The translations under genes were made by a program, and so were the position numbers. 64,000 nucleotides of DNA from an uncultured Bacilli bacterium (GTDB taxonomy: Bacteria > Bacillota_I > Bacilli_A > RF39 > UBA660). This document shows, one piece after another, positions 8,893-17,463 of this stretch. The stretch lies in NCBI GenBank assembly GCA_910578855.1, contig CAJTRV010000001.1:55081-119080 (forward strand). Direction: 5' to 3'. The notes under the pieces were generated by a model that searched no databases, was not told the DNA's origin, and saw only the letters and a list, made by a program, of their open reading frames with translations. Each line of letters begins with the position of its first letter. The first letter of the stretch is position 1.

Positions 8893-9054
8893 AAATTTCC
8901 TCCTTCTTTTCACGATGTGATTACGAAGGTTATCTCGCCAAATGATAGGGTGTTTATCTTAATATCTTCGCTTTGCAGCTAAAGTTACTAGTATACCAAT
9001 CTTGGGGATAAACACGTTACCAATTTCGAAATAACGCTGCAAGTAACACATGCA
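8893..9054 (-). promoter_or_regulatory. rpsD leader RNA with interleaved helices (likely S4 autoregulatory leader)
   Basis: The promoter lies about 170 bases from the ATG, leaving a long structured 5' leader. Two perfect helices can be drawn: 8950-8958 with 9007-9015 (nine pairs, GTGTTTATC/GATAAACAC) and 8973-8979 with 9036-9042 (seven pairs, TTGCAGC/GCTGCAA). Their arms interleave, so both together would form a pseudoknot. Autoregulation of rpsD by S4 is established in Bacillus; the specific fold here is my reading. Confidence 0.65.
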
Positions 9055-9060
9055 TATACA

Positions 9061-9089
9061 ATTATAGTATTTATCTTATCATATGTCAA
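9061..9089 (-). promoter_or_regulatory. rpsD promoter
   Basis: On the minus strand TTGACA (9084-9089) and TATAAT (9061-9066) with a 17-base spacer, a full consensus match. Confidence 0.9.
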
Positions 9090-9153
9090 TATTTTTCCCT
9101 TATTTCTCTTGATAATTAGTTATTTCAAGGGTTAGTTCATATTATGTGTTTTA

Positions 9154-9753
9154 TTATCGTTTATGCGTATTCTCTTCTGGAGATCGTTCACTTTGGGGAT
9201 CATAAAATGCTCTTGTTTCTAACAAGGTTGCAATAACCTGATCAAAGTTTCCTAATTTATTAGTATCGTAATTATCTACTGCTATTTTGTCATAAAAATA
9301 GACAGGAAGATTTCGGTAGATTATTTTATTTGGAATTGGTCTAATCTGGCCAGCTGTTTGAACGATTTCAATTTGACTTGCCAATTGTATTAATGCTTTT
9401 TGTTGTGCTTCTATCAGGTATTCTAAATCAGCTGGAAGATAGATTGATCCTTGTCTTACTTTTCCAATCGCGTGAGCATAACGATGATCAATCTGATCCA
9501 TGAATACAATATGATCATTTTTATTTAACATTACAGTTAAGTTAAAAAGATTGGTTTCTGTACTAATATTTCCCCCCCCCGATTTTTGAACAATTTCTTT
9601 TCTTTTCCTATCTGCCAATTGTAGATCATACTTTAAAGAAAAATGAATGGATTTGTTTTGTATATAATCCCGGATTGCTACATAATGATTTTGCATAGTT
9701 TTAGAAAAATAATATGGAACTATTTTCTCTTGGGGATCTATAATTGTAATCAT
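9154..9753 (-). CDS. Unrecognised protein with a G9 homopolymer in its coding sequence
   Basis: The product of about 199 residues begins MITIIDPQEK and has no signal peptide or membrane segment. A TTG at 9792 would add 13 residues; neither start has a convincing ribosome-binding site, so the start is uncertain. Codons for residues Ser-Gly-Gly-Gly (about positions 58-61) contain nine G in a row (9572-9580), very unusual in this AT-rich DNA and prone to slippage. The gene is divergent from ezrA. I do not recognise the family. Confidence 0.6.
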   Translation of the reverse strand: MITIIDPQEKIVPYYFSKTMQNHYVAIRDYIQNKSIHFSLKYDLQLADRKRKEIVQKSGGGNISTETNLFNLTVMLNKNDHIVFMDQIDHRYAHAIGKVRQGSIYLPADLEYLIEAQQKALIQLASQIEIVQTAGQIRPIPNKIIYRNLPVYFYDKIAVDNYDTNKLGNFDQVIATLLETRAFYDPQSERSPEENTHKR

Positions 9754-9894
9754 TATATAACAAATCGGACTATGGCACAATTCCTTTTTCAAAATTAAAT
9801 TGTTTCTTGTTTTTGTTCTAACAACACAAAAAAGCGAAAAAAGAGTGCAAAAAAAGTCGGAATTGTGGTAGAATTATAATAGCGAGGTGATAGA

Positions 9895-11613
9895 ATGGAC
9901 AACATCATTTTAATAATACTTATTATCTACACAGTTGCCGTAATATCTATTGTTCTTATTTTATCATTTTTACAGAAATCAAAAAACAAGAAGTATAAGA
10001 AACTTTTAGAGGAATTAGAGTTTGAGAAAAATACCATTGATAGTGCGCCAATTATGCCAGAACTGTCAAAGATTGAATCATATTTAAAAAATGACAAATT
10101 GGAGGCGATGTATCAAGAGTGGTGTGCACGACTTGATGATATTAAGGAAAAACAAATTCCTGAAGTTACCGATATGCTATTAGAAGCGGATTATTCGTTA
10201 TCAAAGATGGATTATAAGGGGACATTATATAAAATTGCTAAATTAGAGATGCAATTATATAAAGTAAAGGCGAATAGTGAATTTTTATTAAGTGAGATAA
10301 AAGAGATCACCACTAGTGAGGAACGAAACCGGGCAATTATTACCAAATTAAAGGCCAAATATCGAGAGTTATATAAACGTTATACTGATGATAAGGCAAG
10401 TTATGGTGATTTGCAAAACTGTGTTACGTTACAGTTTGAGAATATTGCCAAACGATTTGAAGACTTTGAAACGGTTATGGAAGCCAATGAGTATACTGAG
10501 GTTACACAAATTATTAAAGCCATTGATGATATGTTAAAACATATGTCTATTGTTGTGACTGAGCTTCCTGATATTATTTTACTAGCAACTTCATTATTGC
10601 CAAAGAAGATCGAAGAGGTAAAAACAACCTATGATCAAATGGTGAAACAAGGGTATCCACTAGATTATCTTAATGTCGAATATAATATTGAAGAAGCCAA
10701 TAAAAAAATTAGTGATATTATGGATCGGGCGAATGTTTTAAACTTGGAAGATAGTTTATTTGAATTAAAGGTATTAGTTGATTATTTTGAATCGATTTTT
10801 AATGATTTTGAAAAAGAAGATGTGGATCGTAGTACTTATGAAGATGCTAATGAATCATTTCGGGAAAAATTAGAAAAGATTAATAAATTAGTAGGCGATA
10901 TTTTTAGCCAATTAGATGAGTTAAGGACGGTTTATAATCTATCACAAGCTGATGTCAATTTATTGAATGAGATAAAAAGTGAGTTGGCAGTTTTAAATAA
11001 CGATTATAAAATCTTAATGTCTCATACAGGGAATCATACCTTTGCTTATTCAAAGTTAATTAAGGAGATTGAGACATTGGTTCTTCGTCTTGCCAATATC
11101 GAAGAAAATTTAGATGGATCATTAGAATCAATTGGAACCATGAAAGAAGATGAAGTACGGGCACGTCAACAATTAGAAGAAGTAAAGGTTATTTTACGAG
11201 AGGCAAAATCTAAGATTCGTGATTATAATTTACCAGTTATTCCAAGATCTTACTACGTAGAATTAAAAGAAGCGGGAGAAGCAATTAAAGAAATTGTCAT
11301 CGAGTTGGATAAAAAGCCGATTACCATTAGTACACTAAATACACGGGTTGATACCGCTAGGGATTTGGTTTTAAAATTATTTAGTACGACCAAAGAAATG
11401 ATGAAAACGGCTATGTTTGCCGAAATGGCAATTGTCTATGGAAATCGTTATCGGACATCAGTAGATGGATTGGATAGCAATTTAACCTATGCTGAGATGT
11501 TATTTTATAAAGGAGAATATCAAAAGTCTCTAGAATTAACGATTAATTGTCTTAATCGGATTGAACCTGGTATTTATGATAAATTAATATCATTTTATGG
11601 AAAACAGAAGTAG
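9895..11613 (+). CDS. ezrA: Septation ring formation regulator EzrA
   Basis: Membrane-tethered regulator of FtsZ-ring assembly in Bacilli. The 572-residue protein has a short N-terminal membrane anchor (about residues 3-24) and then long spectrin-like coiled-coil repeats to the end, matching the EzrA architecture and usual length (about 560-575). The start follows GAGGTGATAGA. A TATAAT at 9875-9880 is a likely -10 element without a clear -35. Its position close to rpsD and tyrS matches the order in Bacillus and supports the call. Confidence 0.9.
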   Translation: MDNIILIILIIYTVAVISIVLILSFLQKSKNKKYKKLLEELEFEKNTIDSAPIMPELSKIESYLKNDKLEAMYQEWCARLDDIKEKQIPEVTDMLLEADYSLSKMDYKGTLYKIAKLEMQLYKVKANSEFLLSEIKEITTSEERNRAIITKLKAKYRELYKRYTDDKASYGDLQNCVTLQFENIAKRFEDFETVMEANEYTEVTQIIKAIDDMLKHMSIVVTELPDIILLATSLLPKKIEEVKTTYDQMVKQGYPLDYLNVEYNIEEANKKISDIMDRANVLNLEDSLFELKVLVDYFESIFNDFEKEDVDRSTYEDANESFREKLEKINKLVGDIFSQLDELRTVYNLSQADVNLLNEIKSELAVLNNDYKILMSHTGNHTFAYSKLIKEIETLVLRLANIEENLDGSLESIGTMKEDEVRARQQLEEVKVILREAKSKIRDYNLPVIPRSYYVELKEAGEAIKEIVIELDKKPITISTLNTRVDTARDLVLKLFSTTKEMMKTAMFAEMAIVYGNRYRTSVDGLDSNLTYAEMLFYKGEYQKSLELTINCLNRIEPGIYDKLISFYGKQK

Positions 11614-11629
11614 TAAAAATACAGATAAA

Positions 11630-11676
11630 AAATCAAGGGTGAACAAAGTAAGTTCATTTTAACCCTTGATTTTTAT
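11630..11676 (+). terminator. Terminator of ezrA; copy 1 of a 41-base palindromic repeat
   Basis: AATCAAGGGT (from 11631) pairs with ACCCTTGATT (to 11671) and a T-rich tail follows. The 41-base unit is similar to the hairpin at 50615-50655 when that is read on the other strand, so it may be a dispersed palindromic element serving as a terminator. Confidence 0.8.
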
Positions 11677-11786
11677 TATATAATTATTCAAATAAGTCTT
11701 GTGGTTATTTGTTATTAACTAGCAAATTAATCATATCGGGAATATCAGGAAAAGTGTGTAAGCAATTCATATTTTTAATTTATGTC

Positions 11787-11815
11787 TTGCTGGAAGTGGA
11801 CTTTTATGATAGAAT
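11787..11815 (+). promoter_or_regulatory. Promoter of the 216-residue protein gene at 11838
   Basis: TTGCTG (11787-11792) and TAGAAT (11810-11815) with a 17-base spacer; the gene starts 22 bases later. Confidence 0.65.
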
Positions 11816-11837
11816 AGAGCGCAAATGAGGTGTTATT

Positions 11838-12488
11838 ATGAACATACCAAAGGTAACAGACAAACTATGGGAAAATTATTTATTAGGGAAAGAGGAATAT
11901 TTGAATTTGAAAGAGAAGGTAAGCTCCTTAAATGATGTCCAACTTGAATATTATATACAAGCCTTTTTGCCAAGACAACGAACTGGGAAAGGGAATCATC
12001 ATCAACTTCAAGTAGGGTTTCATATTATATTACAAGATCTTATTACCAATAAGCAATATTATATCTACGAAAAATATCTTAAACTTTTGGATCAGCAGTT
12101 GGTAATTGATGAATTAAATTCTTTTTTGATAACATTATGTCAAGAGCAAAAGGTAAATGAAATTACTGGAACAAAACAGCATACAGCAATTACTTGTCCT
12201 GAGGAGAAAATTATTGTGCCAAATGTTCCAATTATATTTAGTGAACTTTTATTTCAGGCTAATAACATCGCTTATATTAAAAATTTTGATTTATCACGGA
12301 GGTTACATGATGATAATTATTCAATTGATTCATATATATTGGAGAACCCAGATTGTCGTACATCAATTGACTATGTAGCCAAAAAGGAAGCTGACTTAAT
12401 AGGAGTCAAATCTTGGGAATGGCCAATTATTGCTCATTTTGAAGAGAATCATAAAATGGTTGATGAACAAAATAGTAAATGTTTATAA
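11838..12488 (+). CDS. Unrecognised 216-residue protein
   Basis: Cytoplasmic-looking protein with no membrane segment. Visible features are a basic patch near residues 44-60 (PRQRTGKGNHHQ) and a C-terminal half with many Asp/Asn and a conserved-looking KSWEWP segment. The ATG has GAGGTG upstream and its own promoter. Downstream comes a second unrelated 216-residue protein and ndk. Base composition is AT-rich, as for its neighbours, which suggests an accessory insertion between ezrA and thiI. No function is proposed. Confidence 0.65.
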   Translation: MNIPKVTDKLWENYLLGKEEYLNLKEKVSSLNDVQLEYYIQAFLPRQRTGKGNHHQLQVGFHIILQDLITNKQYYIYEKYLKLLDQQLVIDELNSFLITLCQEQKVNEITGTKQHTAITCPEEKIIVPNVPIIFSELLFQANNIAYIKNFDLSRRLHDDNYSIDSYILENPDCRTSIDYVAKKEADLIGVKSWEWPIIAHFEENHKMVDEQNSKCL

Positions 12489-12570
12489 AACGGAATATTC
12501 AGAGAATGATATAATCTTTTTTTGGGATTAGATTTTGATAGCTTATGGATCTTATAGTTAGTGTGAAAAT

Positions 12571-12600
12571 TTGACATATTCTTTTAAATATATTATTATA
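12571..12600 (+). promoter_or_regulatory. Probable promoter of the gene at 12635
   Basis: A perfect TTGACA at 12571-12576 is followed by an AT-rich stretch; the best -10 is ATTATA at 12595-12600 (18-base spacer), but the -10 is not sharp. Confidence 0.5.
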
Positions 12601-12634
12601 TGGTTCAATATACTTTTAGTATAGAGGTGGTAAA

Positions 12635-13285
12635 ATGAATAAATTAAATATTGTAGAGATACCTAAGGATAAAGTTTATAATTTAATTCGTGAGAATATA
12701 AAAAGTTGTCAAGTGTCCCCAGCAGAGAGATTGACAGTTGGTGAATATCATCATAATATTTCTTATGATAATGCTGCAAGTGCTTTAAAACATGGGATAC
12801 TTTCCTTACAGGAAGAATATCGTTTACGTGGAAGAGAGATGACTTTAGAAGAAAAAATAAAGTTTAGTCGTGAAGGAGGACATATTAACGGTATAGATGA
12901 AATATCACTTGCTTCTATGAACATTGATTTTGATAATCTGTATAGTGGAGAAAGAATATATGATCCGGCCTCCCCATATTATGTTGATATTTTAATTGCC
13001 GATATTATAAAAACTTATCGTATTACAGAACATTATGCAAATGAATTTTTAGCAAGGGATAAAATTCCTACAGATTTTTTTCTCGCTATAGATGTTCGCA
13101 TATTAAAATATTTGGAGGAGTGTGATGCTGGTAAAAAGGCGGTTAGTCATTATAATTATTTATTAGATATTATTTCAATTATGATAGAACAAAAATTGGA
13201 TATACCAGTTCGTGAAATGAGCGAAAATCCGATGACGTTAAGTAAAGTTAAAATGTTAACGTTGCCAAAAATTAAATTGATATGA
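12635..13285 (+). CDS. Unrecognised 216-residue protein, weakly ADP-ribosyltransferase-like pattern
   Basis: Starts after AGAGGTGG. Residues 37-55 (GEYHHNISYDNAASALKHG) resemble the opening of ADP-ribosyltransferase-like folds, where a strand ending in Tyr-His is followed by a helix ending in a Gly-Ile/Leu motif; later a strand after RDKIP could match a second core strand. This is a pattern-level impression only, without a confirmed catalytic Glu. It is followed after 31 bases by ndk with no terminator between them, so the two are probably co-transcribed. AT-rich; possibly acquired. Confidence 0.6.
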   Translation: MNKLNIVEIPKDKVYNLIRENIKSCQVSPAERLTVGEYHHNISYDNAASALKHGILSLQEEYRLRGREMTLEEKIKFSREGGHINGIDEISLASMNIDFDNLYSGERIYDPASPYYVDILIADIIKTYRITEHYANEFLARDKIPTDFFLAIDVRILKYLEECDAGKKAVSHYNYLLDIISIMIEQKLDIPVREMSENPMTLSKVKMLTLPKIKLI

Positions 13286-13316
13286 TTAATAATATGTTTA
13301 TTGAAAGGGATAGATT

Positions 13317-13805
13317 ATGAAAGAAAGTACATATGTAATGTTAAAACCCGATGGGGTAAGAAAGAAAATATTTGAACAAGTAGTTGCTCGATTTGAAAAA
13401 GCTGAGTTGAAAGTTAGTAATATTAAAATAATGCATTTATTTCCGGAAATTGTAAAGGAACATTATATACATCTTATTGATAAACCCTTTTATCCGATAT
13501 TAGAGGAATATCTATTATCTGGTCCTGTTATTGCAATGATTGTTGAGGGAGATGATGCTATAAAAAGGGTTAGAGATTTAATTGGTGCAACTAATAGTAA
13601 AGATGCATTACCCGGGACAATTAGAGGAGATTATGGTGATAAAACTAATTGTACTTATAATGTTATTCATGGATCGGATTCTGCTGAAAGTGCTGCAAAT
13701 GAAATTGCACGCTTTTATCCAGAATTAATGGATATGAGTAAAGACTCAGATGGAACACAGAAAAAATTATTTTTAAAGCCTGGTTGTATTAAACATAACA
13801 ACTGA
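13317..13805 (+). CDS. ndk: Nucleoside diphosphate kinase
   Basis: Transfers the gamma phosphate from ATP to nucleoside diphosphates through a phosphohistidine. The 162-residue product has LKPDG near the N terminus (Lys10), GATNSKDALPGTIR (about 90-103) and the active-site His118 in NVIHGSD. It is slightly longer than the usual 140-150 residues, with an insertion in the KPFYP region. It lies after an unknown AT-rich gene rather than in a conserved nucleotide operon, which may reflect horizontal arrival. Confidence 0.93.
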   Translation: MKESTYVMLKPDGVRKKIFEQVVARFEKAELKVSNIKIMHLFPEIVKEHYIHLIDKPFYPILEEYLLSGPVIAMIVEGDDAIKRVRDLIGATNSKDALPGTIRGDYGDKTNCTYNVIHGSDSAESAANEIARFYPELMDMSKDSDGTQKKLFLKPGCIKHNN

Positions 13806-13942
13806 TAAATCAAATGTATTAAATCGTATTAGTAACGATAAAAAATTTAAACTTATTCATTTATATTGGTTTTAAATGTACCGATTTAAATCTCTATCAG
13901 TTGTAAAATATAACAACACTTAAAGTGTAAATAAAATTTTTT

Positions 13943-13968
13943 AGAAGCGAATATTTGCTTCTTTTTTG
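13943..13968 (+). terminator. Terminator downstream of ndk
   Basis: AGAAGC (13943-13948) pairs with GCTTCT (13957-13962) and a T run follows. A smaller ACACTT/AAGTGT hairpin lies just upstream. Confidence 0.75.
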
Positions 13969-13980
13969 ATACCTATTTTC

Positions 13981-14010
13981 TTGCTTTTTTCGTTTGAACT
14001 CTGTTATAAT
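13981..14010 (+). promoter_or_regulatory. Promoter of thiI
   Basis: TTGCTT (13981-13986) and TATAAT (14005-14010) with an 18-base spacer and an extended TGn in front of the -10. Confidence 0.75.
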
Positions 14011-14032
14011 AAGCTCAAGTTGGAGGTATGCG

Positions 14033-15211
14033 ATGAAAAAATTAATTATGATTAAATATGGGGAGTTAACCACCAAAAAAGCCAATCGGAATGTATTTGT
14101 CAATTTATTAAATAAAAATATAAAAAATATGTTACGTGATTATGATATTGTAATTCATAAAGATCGTGTTCGCATGTACATTGAAGTATTAGATGGAAAA
14201 TTTGACGAAGTTGTTGAACAATTGAAAAAGGTGTTTGGGCTTCATGGTATTGTTATATGTTATCAAGTGCATACTAATGTTGATACTATTCAAGCTGAAG
14301 TATTAAATTTATTAGCTGGAACATCGTATCAAACATTTAAGGTCTGTACCAAGCGTGCAGACAAACGTTTTATGATTCCTAGTATGGAATTTAATCATAT
14401 GATTGGTGGGCATGTACTACGCCACACTAATTTAAAGGTGGATGTTCATCATCCTGATGTTTATATTCATATTGAAATTCGTCAAGAGGGAACTTTTTTG
14501 TACACCAATGAAATTAGTGGAGCTGGCGGATATCCTGTTGGCATTCAAGGGAAAGGTTTGTTAATGCTTTCGGGCGGAATTGATTCTCCGGTTGCTGGTT
14601 ATTTAGCCTTGAAACGCGGTGTGGATTTAGAATGTTTATATTTTGAATCATTACCACATACTAGTTTAGAAGCACGAAATAAAGTTTTAGAGTTGGCCAA
14701 TATTATTAATGAATATTCTGGTAATATTAAAGTACATATTGCAAGTTTTACCAATATACAAGAAGCTATTTATAAAACAGCTGATGATACTTATATTATT
14801 ACCATAATGCGACGAATGATGTACCGCATTGCTGAAAAATTAGCTCAAAAGCGGAAGTGTAAAATTATTATTAATGGGGAAAGTATTGGTCAGGTAGCTA
14901 GTCAAACCTTGGATAGTATGGCAGTGATTAACCAGGTTACGAATATGCCAGTCATCCGCCCAGTAGCATGCTTAGATAAGTTGGAGATTATTGAACTATC
15001 TAAAAAAATAGGTACTTATGAAACGAGTATTCTTCCATTTGAAGATTGCTGTACCATCTTTTTGCCAAAACATCCGGTAATTCATCCAACTTTGGAAAAG
15101 TGTTTGGAAATGGAATCGCGTTTTGATTATGATAAGCTCATTGATGAGTGTATAAATAATATTATTACAATTGAAAATTTTAAACAAAACGATTTTTCAG
15201 ATTTTTTATAA
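14033..15211 (+). CDS. thiI: tRNA 4-thiouridine synthase ThiI
   Basis: Makes 4-thiouridine at position 8 of tRNA and can feed sulfur to thiamine synthesis. The 392-residue protein has an N-terminal ferredoxin-like/THUMP region (to about 165), the PP-loop SGGIDSP (about 180-187) and the conserved [10 protein letters not shown] segment (about 330-340). It lacks the rhodanese extension seen in enterobacterial ThiI, as is usual in Firmicutes. ATG 14033 was chosen because TGGAGG is six bases upstream; the longer frame reaches back into the promoter. Confidence 0.95.
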   Translation: MKKLIMIKYGELTTKKANRNVFVNLLNKNIKNMLRDYDIVIHKDRVRMYIEVLDGKFDEVVEQLKKVFGLHGIVICYQVHTNVDTIQAEVLNLLAGTSYQTFKVCTKRADKRFMIPSMEFNHMIGGHVLRHTNLKVDVHHPDVYIHIEIRQEGTFLYTNEISGAGGYPVGIQGKGLLMLSGGIDSPVAGYLALKRGVDLECLYFESLPHTSLEARNKVLELANIINEYSGNIKVHIASFTNIQEAIYKTADDTYIITIMRRMMYRIAEKLAQKRKCKIIINGESIGQVASQTLDSMAVINQVTNMPVIRPVACLDKLEIIELSKKIGTYETSILPFEDCCTIFLPKHPVIHPTLEKCLEMESRFDYDKLIDECINNIITIENFKQNDFSDFL

Positions 15212-15239
15212 AACGTCAAAAATTACCAGTAATTATTTT

Positions 15240-15268
15240 GTATGAAAAACTAAAATGTACACATTCTA
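15240..15268 (+). promoter_or_regulatory. SigmaG-like forespore promoter with an inverted repeat over the -10
   Basis: CATTCTA (15262-15268) fits the sigmaG -10 consensus CATnMTA, and GTATG 17 bases upstream (15240-15244) is one base off the GMATR -35. A perfect seven-base inverted repeat TGTACAC/GTGTACA (15256-15278) overlaps the -10 and could be an operator or a 5' hairpin. The gene encodes a forespore-type spore protein, which supports the reading. Confidence 0.6.
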
Positions 15269-15291
15269 TTAGTGTACAGGAGGTGAAACAT

Positions 15292-15504
15292 ATGAATAAT
15301 AAAAGTAATACAAATAAATTAGTTGTTCCAGGAGCTAAACAAGCTATCGAACAAATGAAATACGAAATTGCTAATGAATTTGGTGTAAATTTAGGTCCAG
15401 ACGCTACTAGCCGTGCAAATGGTTCAGTTGGTGGTGAAATTACTAAGAGATTAGTGCAAATGGGTGAACAACACCTAGGTGGAAGTAATTACCAATCTAA
15501 ATAG
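15292..15504 (+). CDS. Alpha/beta-type small acid-soluble spore protein
   Basis: DNA-binding protein that coats and protects the chromosome in dormant spores and is degraded on germination. The 70-residue product contains the family signatures [18 protein letters not shown] (protease-cleavage region) and [13 protein letters not shown]. The ATG at 15292 has a very strong site (CAGGAGGTGAAA); the longer frame runs through the promoter. This is direct evidence that the organism, or a close ancestor, forms endospores. Confidence 0.96.
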   Translation: MNNKSNTNKLVVPGAKQAIEQMKYEIANEFGVNLGPDATSRANGSVGGEITKRLVQMGEQHLGGSNYQSK

Positions 15505-15516
15505 TGTTTAATTAAA

Positions 15517-15550
15517 AGGAATATTCATGGTGATTTGAATATTCTTTTTT
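15517..15550 (+). terminator. Terminator of the spore protein gene
   Basis: GAATATTCA (15519-15527) pairs with TGAATATTC (15536-15544), followed by six Ts. Confidence 0.85.
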
Positions 15551-15568
15551 CATAAAAGGAGTGATTTC

Positions 15569-15670
15569 GTGAAATCAAAGCGTGAGAAGAAAGAACAGAA
15601 AAAAATAGCTGAGAGCTATCAAAAAGGGAAACATTACTATGAAGATTTAAATAAAGTTCATGGGAATTAA
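15569..15670 (+). CDS. Small basic 33-residue peptide
   Basis: A GTG-initiated ORF with AAAGGAGTGA upstream, encoding a Lys/Glu-rich peptide with a Tyr-Tyr pair and no Cys. It lies between two terminator hairpins, immediately after the spore protein gene. Small basic proteins are common among minor spore proteins, but no family is recognised. The good Shine-Dalgarno site and the clean terminator argue that it is real. Confidence 0.5.
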   Translation: MKSKREKKEQKKIAESYQKGKHYYEDLNKVHGN

Positions 15671-15721
15671 TAGAAATTTCGAAATGGAAAAAGTTAAGTT
15701 TAATTGTGAAGTTATAAAATG

Positions 15722-15757
15722 AAAGTAGACACAAAAAAAGATGTGTTTACTTTTTCT
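15722..15757 (+). terminator. Terminator after the small basic peptide
   Basis: AAAGTAGACAC (15722-15732) pairs with GTGTTTACTTT (15743-15753, one G-T pair) and is followed by a T-rich tail. Confidence 0.7.
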
Positions 15758-15905
15758 TTGGTAAACGTGTTTTAAAAAGGTCTGGAAGATTAAACAAGAA
15801 GAAGGAATTAAGTGACTGTTGAAAAAGTGAGAGTGTAAAATAAAGTGCGTAGTCTTTTACTAACTTACACACTTTTCTTGACATACCCTATGTAATTTTA
15901 ATTGA

Positions 15906-16511
15906 TTAAATTCCGAGAATTTTTATAACTTTTTCATAATCCTTAATACATCTAAAATTGCCTTTTTCCATATATATATCATGGGATGAATCAAAAACAG
16001 GACTATAGATATCTTTCTTTATGAATTGTACTCTTTTTACATCAAATAATTTTTCTATAATACTTTGTCTAACTCTTGCTTGTTTAAATCCTCCCAATAA
16101 CCCAAAGAAAAATTGTGCTTTTTTGGGGAAGTTCTTTATTTTTTGACGTCTAATAGCGATATTTTCTCTTGGATAAGCCCAATATTGTTCTTCTAATTTT
16201 ACAATAAGATGAGTCTTAGTAATATAATATTTAATTGTTTTTGCATATCTAAATGTATTTATTACATGTATAATAAAATACAATAATATTCCGTAATTGA
16301 CAAATGAATACCATCTAAAATCAAAGTCAAAATGCCAAAATATTAAAAGAAAAAACATAAAAATAATATAGTTGCGATCTATTATGTAGCATAATAGATG
16401 AGGTTTTCCAATCCATAAACATTGTTCTTCTATTGGCTCATCTGTCTCATACATATTATCTACGTCATCAAATTCTGCATAATCTTGAAAATAATCATCC
16501 TTATTTACCAC
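15906..16511 (-). CDS. Membrane protein, bacterial PH-like domain (IS passenger)
   Basis: The 201-residue product has an acidic N terminus (about residues 1-35), the segment LWIGKPHLL, two closely spaced membrane helices (about 48-85) and a C-terminal half beginning TIKYYITKTHLIV, a layout seen in small bacterial membrane PH-domain proteins; the function is unknown. It starts with GTG at 16511, one base overlapping the TAG of the truncated transposase, and its own ribosome-binding site GGAGGTGA lies inside the last codons of that fragment. It is enclosed by IS-type inverted repeats, so it appears to be carried cargo. Confidence 0.7.
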   Translation of the reverse strand: MVNKDDYFQDYAEFDDVDNMYETDEPIEEQCLWIGKPHLLCYIIDRNYIIFMFFLLIFWHFDFDFRWYSFVNYGILLYFIIHVINTFRYAKTIKYYITKTHLIVKLEEQYWAYPRENIAIRRQKIKNFPKKAQFFFGLLGGFKQARVRQSIIEKLFDVKRVQFIKKDIYSPVFDSSHDIYMEKGNFRCIKDYEKVIKILGI

Positions 16512-16687
16512 TATTTCACCTCCTCTCCCATAGTTGAAGAATACTTATCTTTTAACATATCAACTACAAATGAAAAATCTATCATATCATTTAATTGTCT
16601 CCAAAAATTGTCTTCTTCTATTAAAATATCATATAATTCACTATGATTACTAAAACTTATTTCTAATTGTGTATTTTGTTTTAACAT
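16511..16687 (-). pseudogene. N-terminal fragment of an IS1182-family transposase
   Basis: The 58 residues starting MLKQNTQLEISF, with ELYDILIEEDNFWRQLNDMIDFSF, follow the conserved N terminus of IS1182-type DDE transposases. The frame then ends after STMGEEVK, where the family would continue into the catalytic domain. The Glu-Glu-Val codons are in fact the ribosome-binding site of the next gene. The ATG follows GATGGTGG. Confidence 0.8.
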
Positions 16688-16788
16688 GATTACCACCATC
16701 TTTATTATCATTATATCAAAACAAAAAGACTACTGGTATACTTTACAGTAATCTTTGTATACTTTTTCAGCAGTCTCCTAAGTTGGTT

Positions 16789-17361
16789 TTATTTTTTTAG
16801 GATATCATCAACTAAACCATATTTTTGGGCCTCTGTTGCAGTCATGAAGTTATCGCGGTCTGTATCGCGTTCGATGGTCTCTAGGTCTTGACCAGTATTA
16901 TCAGCGAGCATTTGATTTAGTTTTTTCTTAATATTTAGAATATGCTCAGCGACAATTTTGATTTCCGTAGCCTGTCCTTGGGCTCCACCGAGGGGTTGAT
17001 GAATCATGACTTCACTATTGGGTAAACAGAACCGTTTTCCTTTGGTTCCTGAAGATAATAGGAAGGCAGCCATACTAGCAGCCATACCCATACAGATAGT
17101 GGATACATCACTTTTGATTAAATGCATAGTATCATAAATGGCCATTCCCGCACTGATTGAACCTCCTGGCGAATTAATGTAAATGCTGATATCATCGTGA
17201 TTTAACGAGTCGAGATATAACAATTGTCCTACAATTACATTGGCACTTGCATCATTGATTTCATCGCTTAAAATAATAATACGATCTTTTAATAAACGTG
17301 AATAAATATCATAGACACGTTCTCCATTATTTGATTTTTCGATTACTGTTGGTATTAACAT
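16789..17361 (-). CDS. clpP: ATP-dependent Clp protease proteolytic subunit
   Basis: Forms the tetradecameric serine-protease chamber used with ClpX or ClpC. The 190-residue protein has the catalytic triad Ser96 (GMAASMAA), His121 (MIHQP) and Asp170 (DTDRDNFM), with a normal length. The start ATG has AAAGGGATG upstream. No CtsR-type operator was recognised upstream. The 3' side abuts the end of the IS1182-like shell, and I see no terminator there. Confidence 0.97.
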   Translation of the reverse strand: MLIPTVIEKSNNGERVYDIYSRLLKDRIIILSDEINDASANVIVGQLLYLDSLNHDDISIYINSPGGSISAGMAIYDTMHLIKSDVSTICMGMAASMAAFLLSSGTKGKRFCLPNSEVMIHQPLGGAQGQATEIKIVAEHILNIKKKLNQMLADNTGQDLETIERDTDRDNFMTATEAQKYGLVDDILKK

Positions 17362-17463
17362 CTTTTCATCCCTTTCTAATTTATATATAGGAATTTTCTT
17401 GCCTTTTTATACATAAAACGATATGACAAAAAATTCATAAAATGATAAATATTGGAAAAAAGT

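Larger units (their letters stand above)
15814..16775 (-). mobile_element. IS1182-like element shell with a passenger gene instead of most of the transposase
   Basis: Fifteen-base terminal inverted repeats lie at 15814-15828 (GACTGTTGAAAAAGT) and 16761-16775 (complement of GACTGCTGAAAAAGT), matching at 14 of 15 positions. Inside, on the minus strand, are the start of an IS1182-type transposase (16511-16687) and a membrane protein gene (15906-16511) that has replaced the catalytic part. Total length is 962 bp. No clear target-site duplication is visible. The element sits between the spore protein unit and clpP. Confidence 0.7.

Noticed and set aside
12157..12378. 73-residue open frame inside the gene at 11838 in another phase
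   Set aside because: It lacks a ribosome-binding site and lies fully within a better-supported gene.
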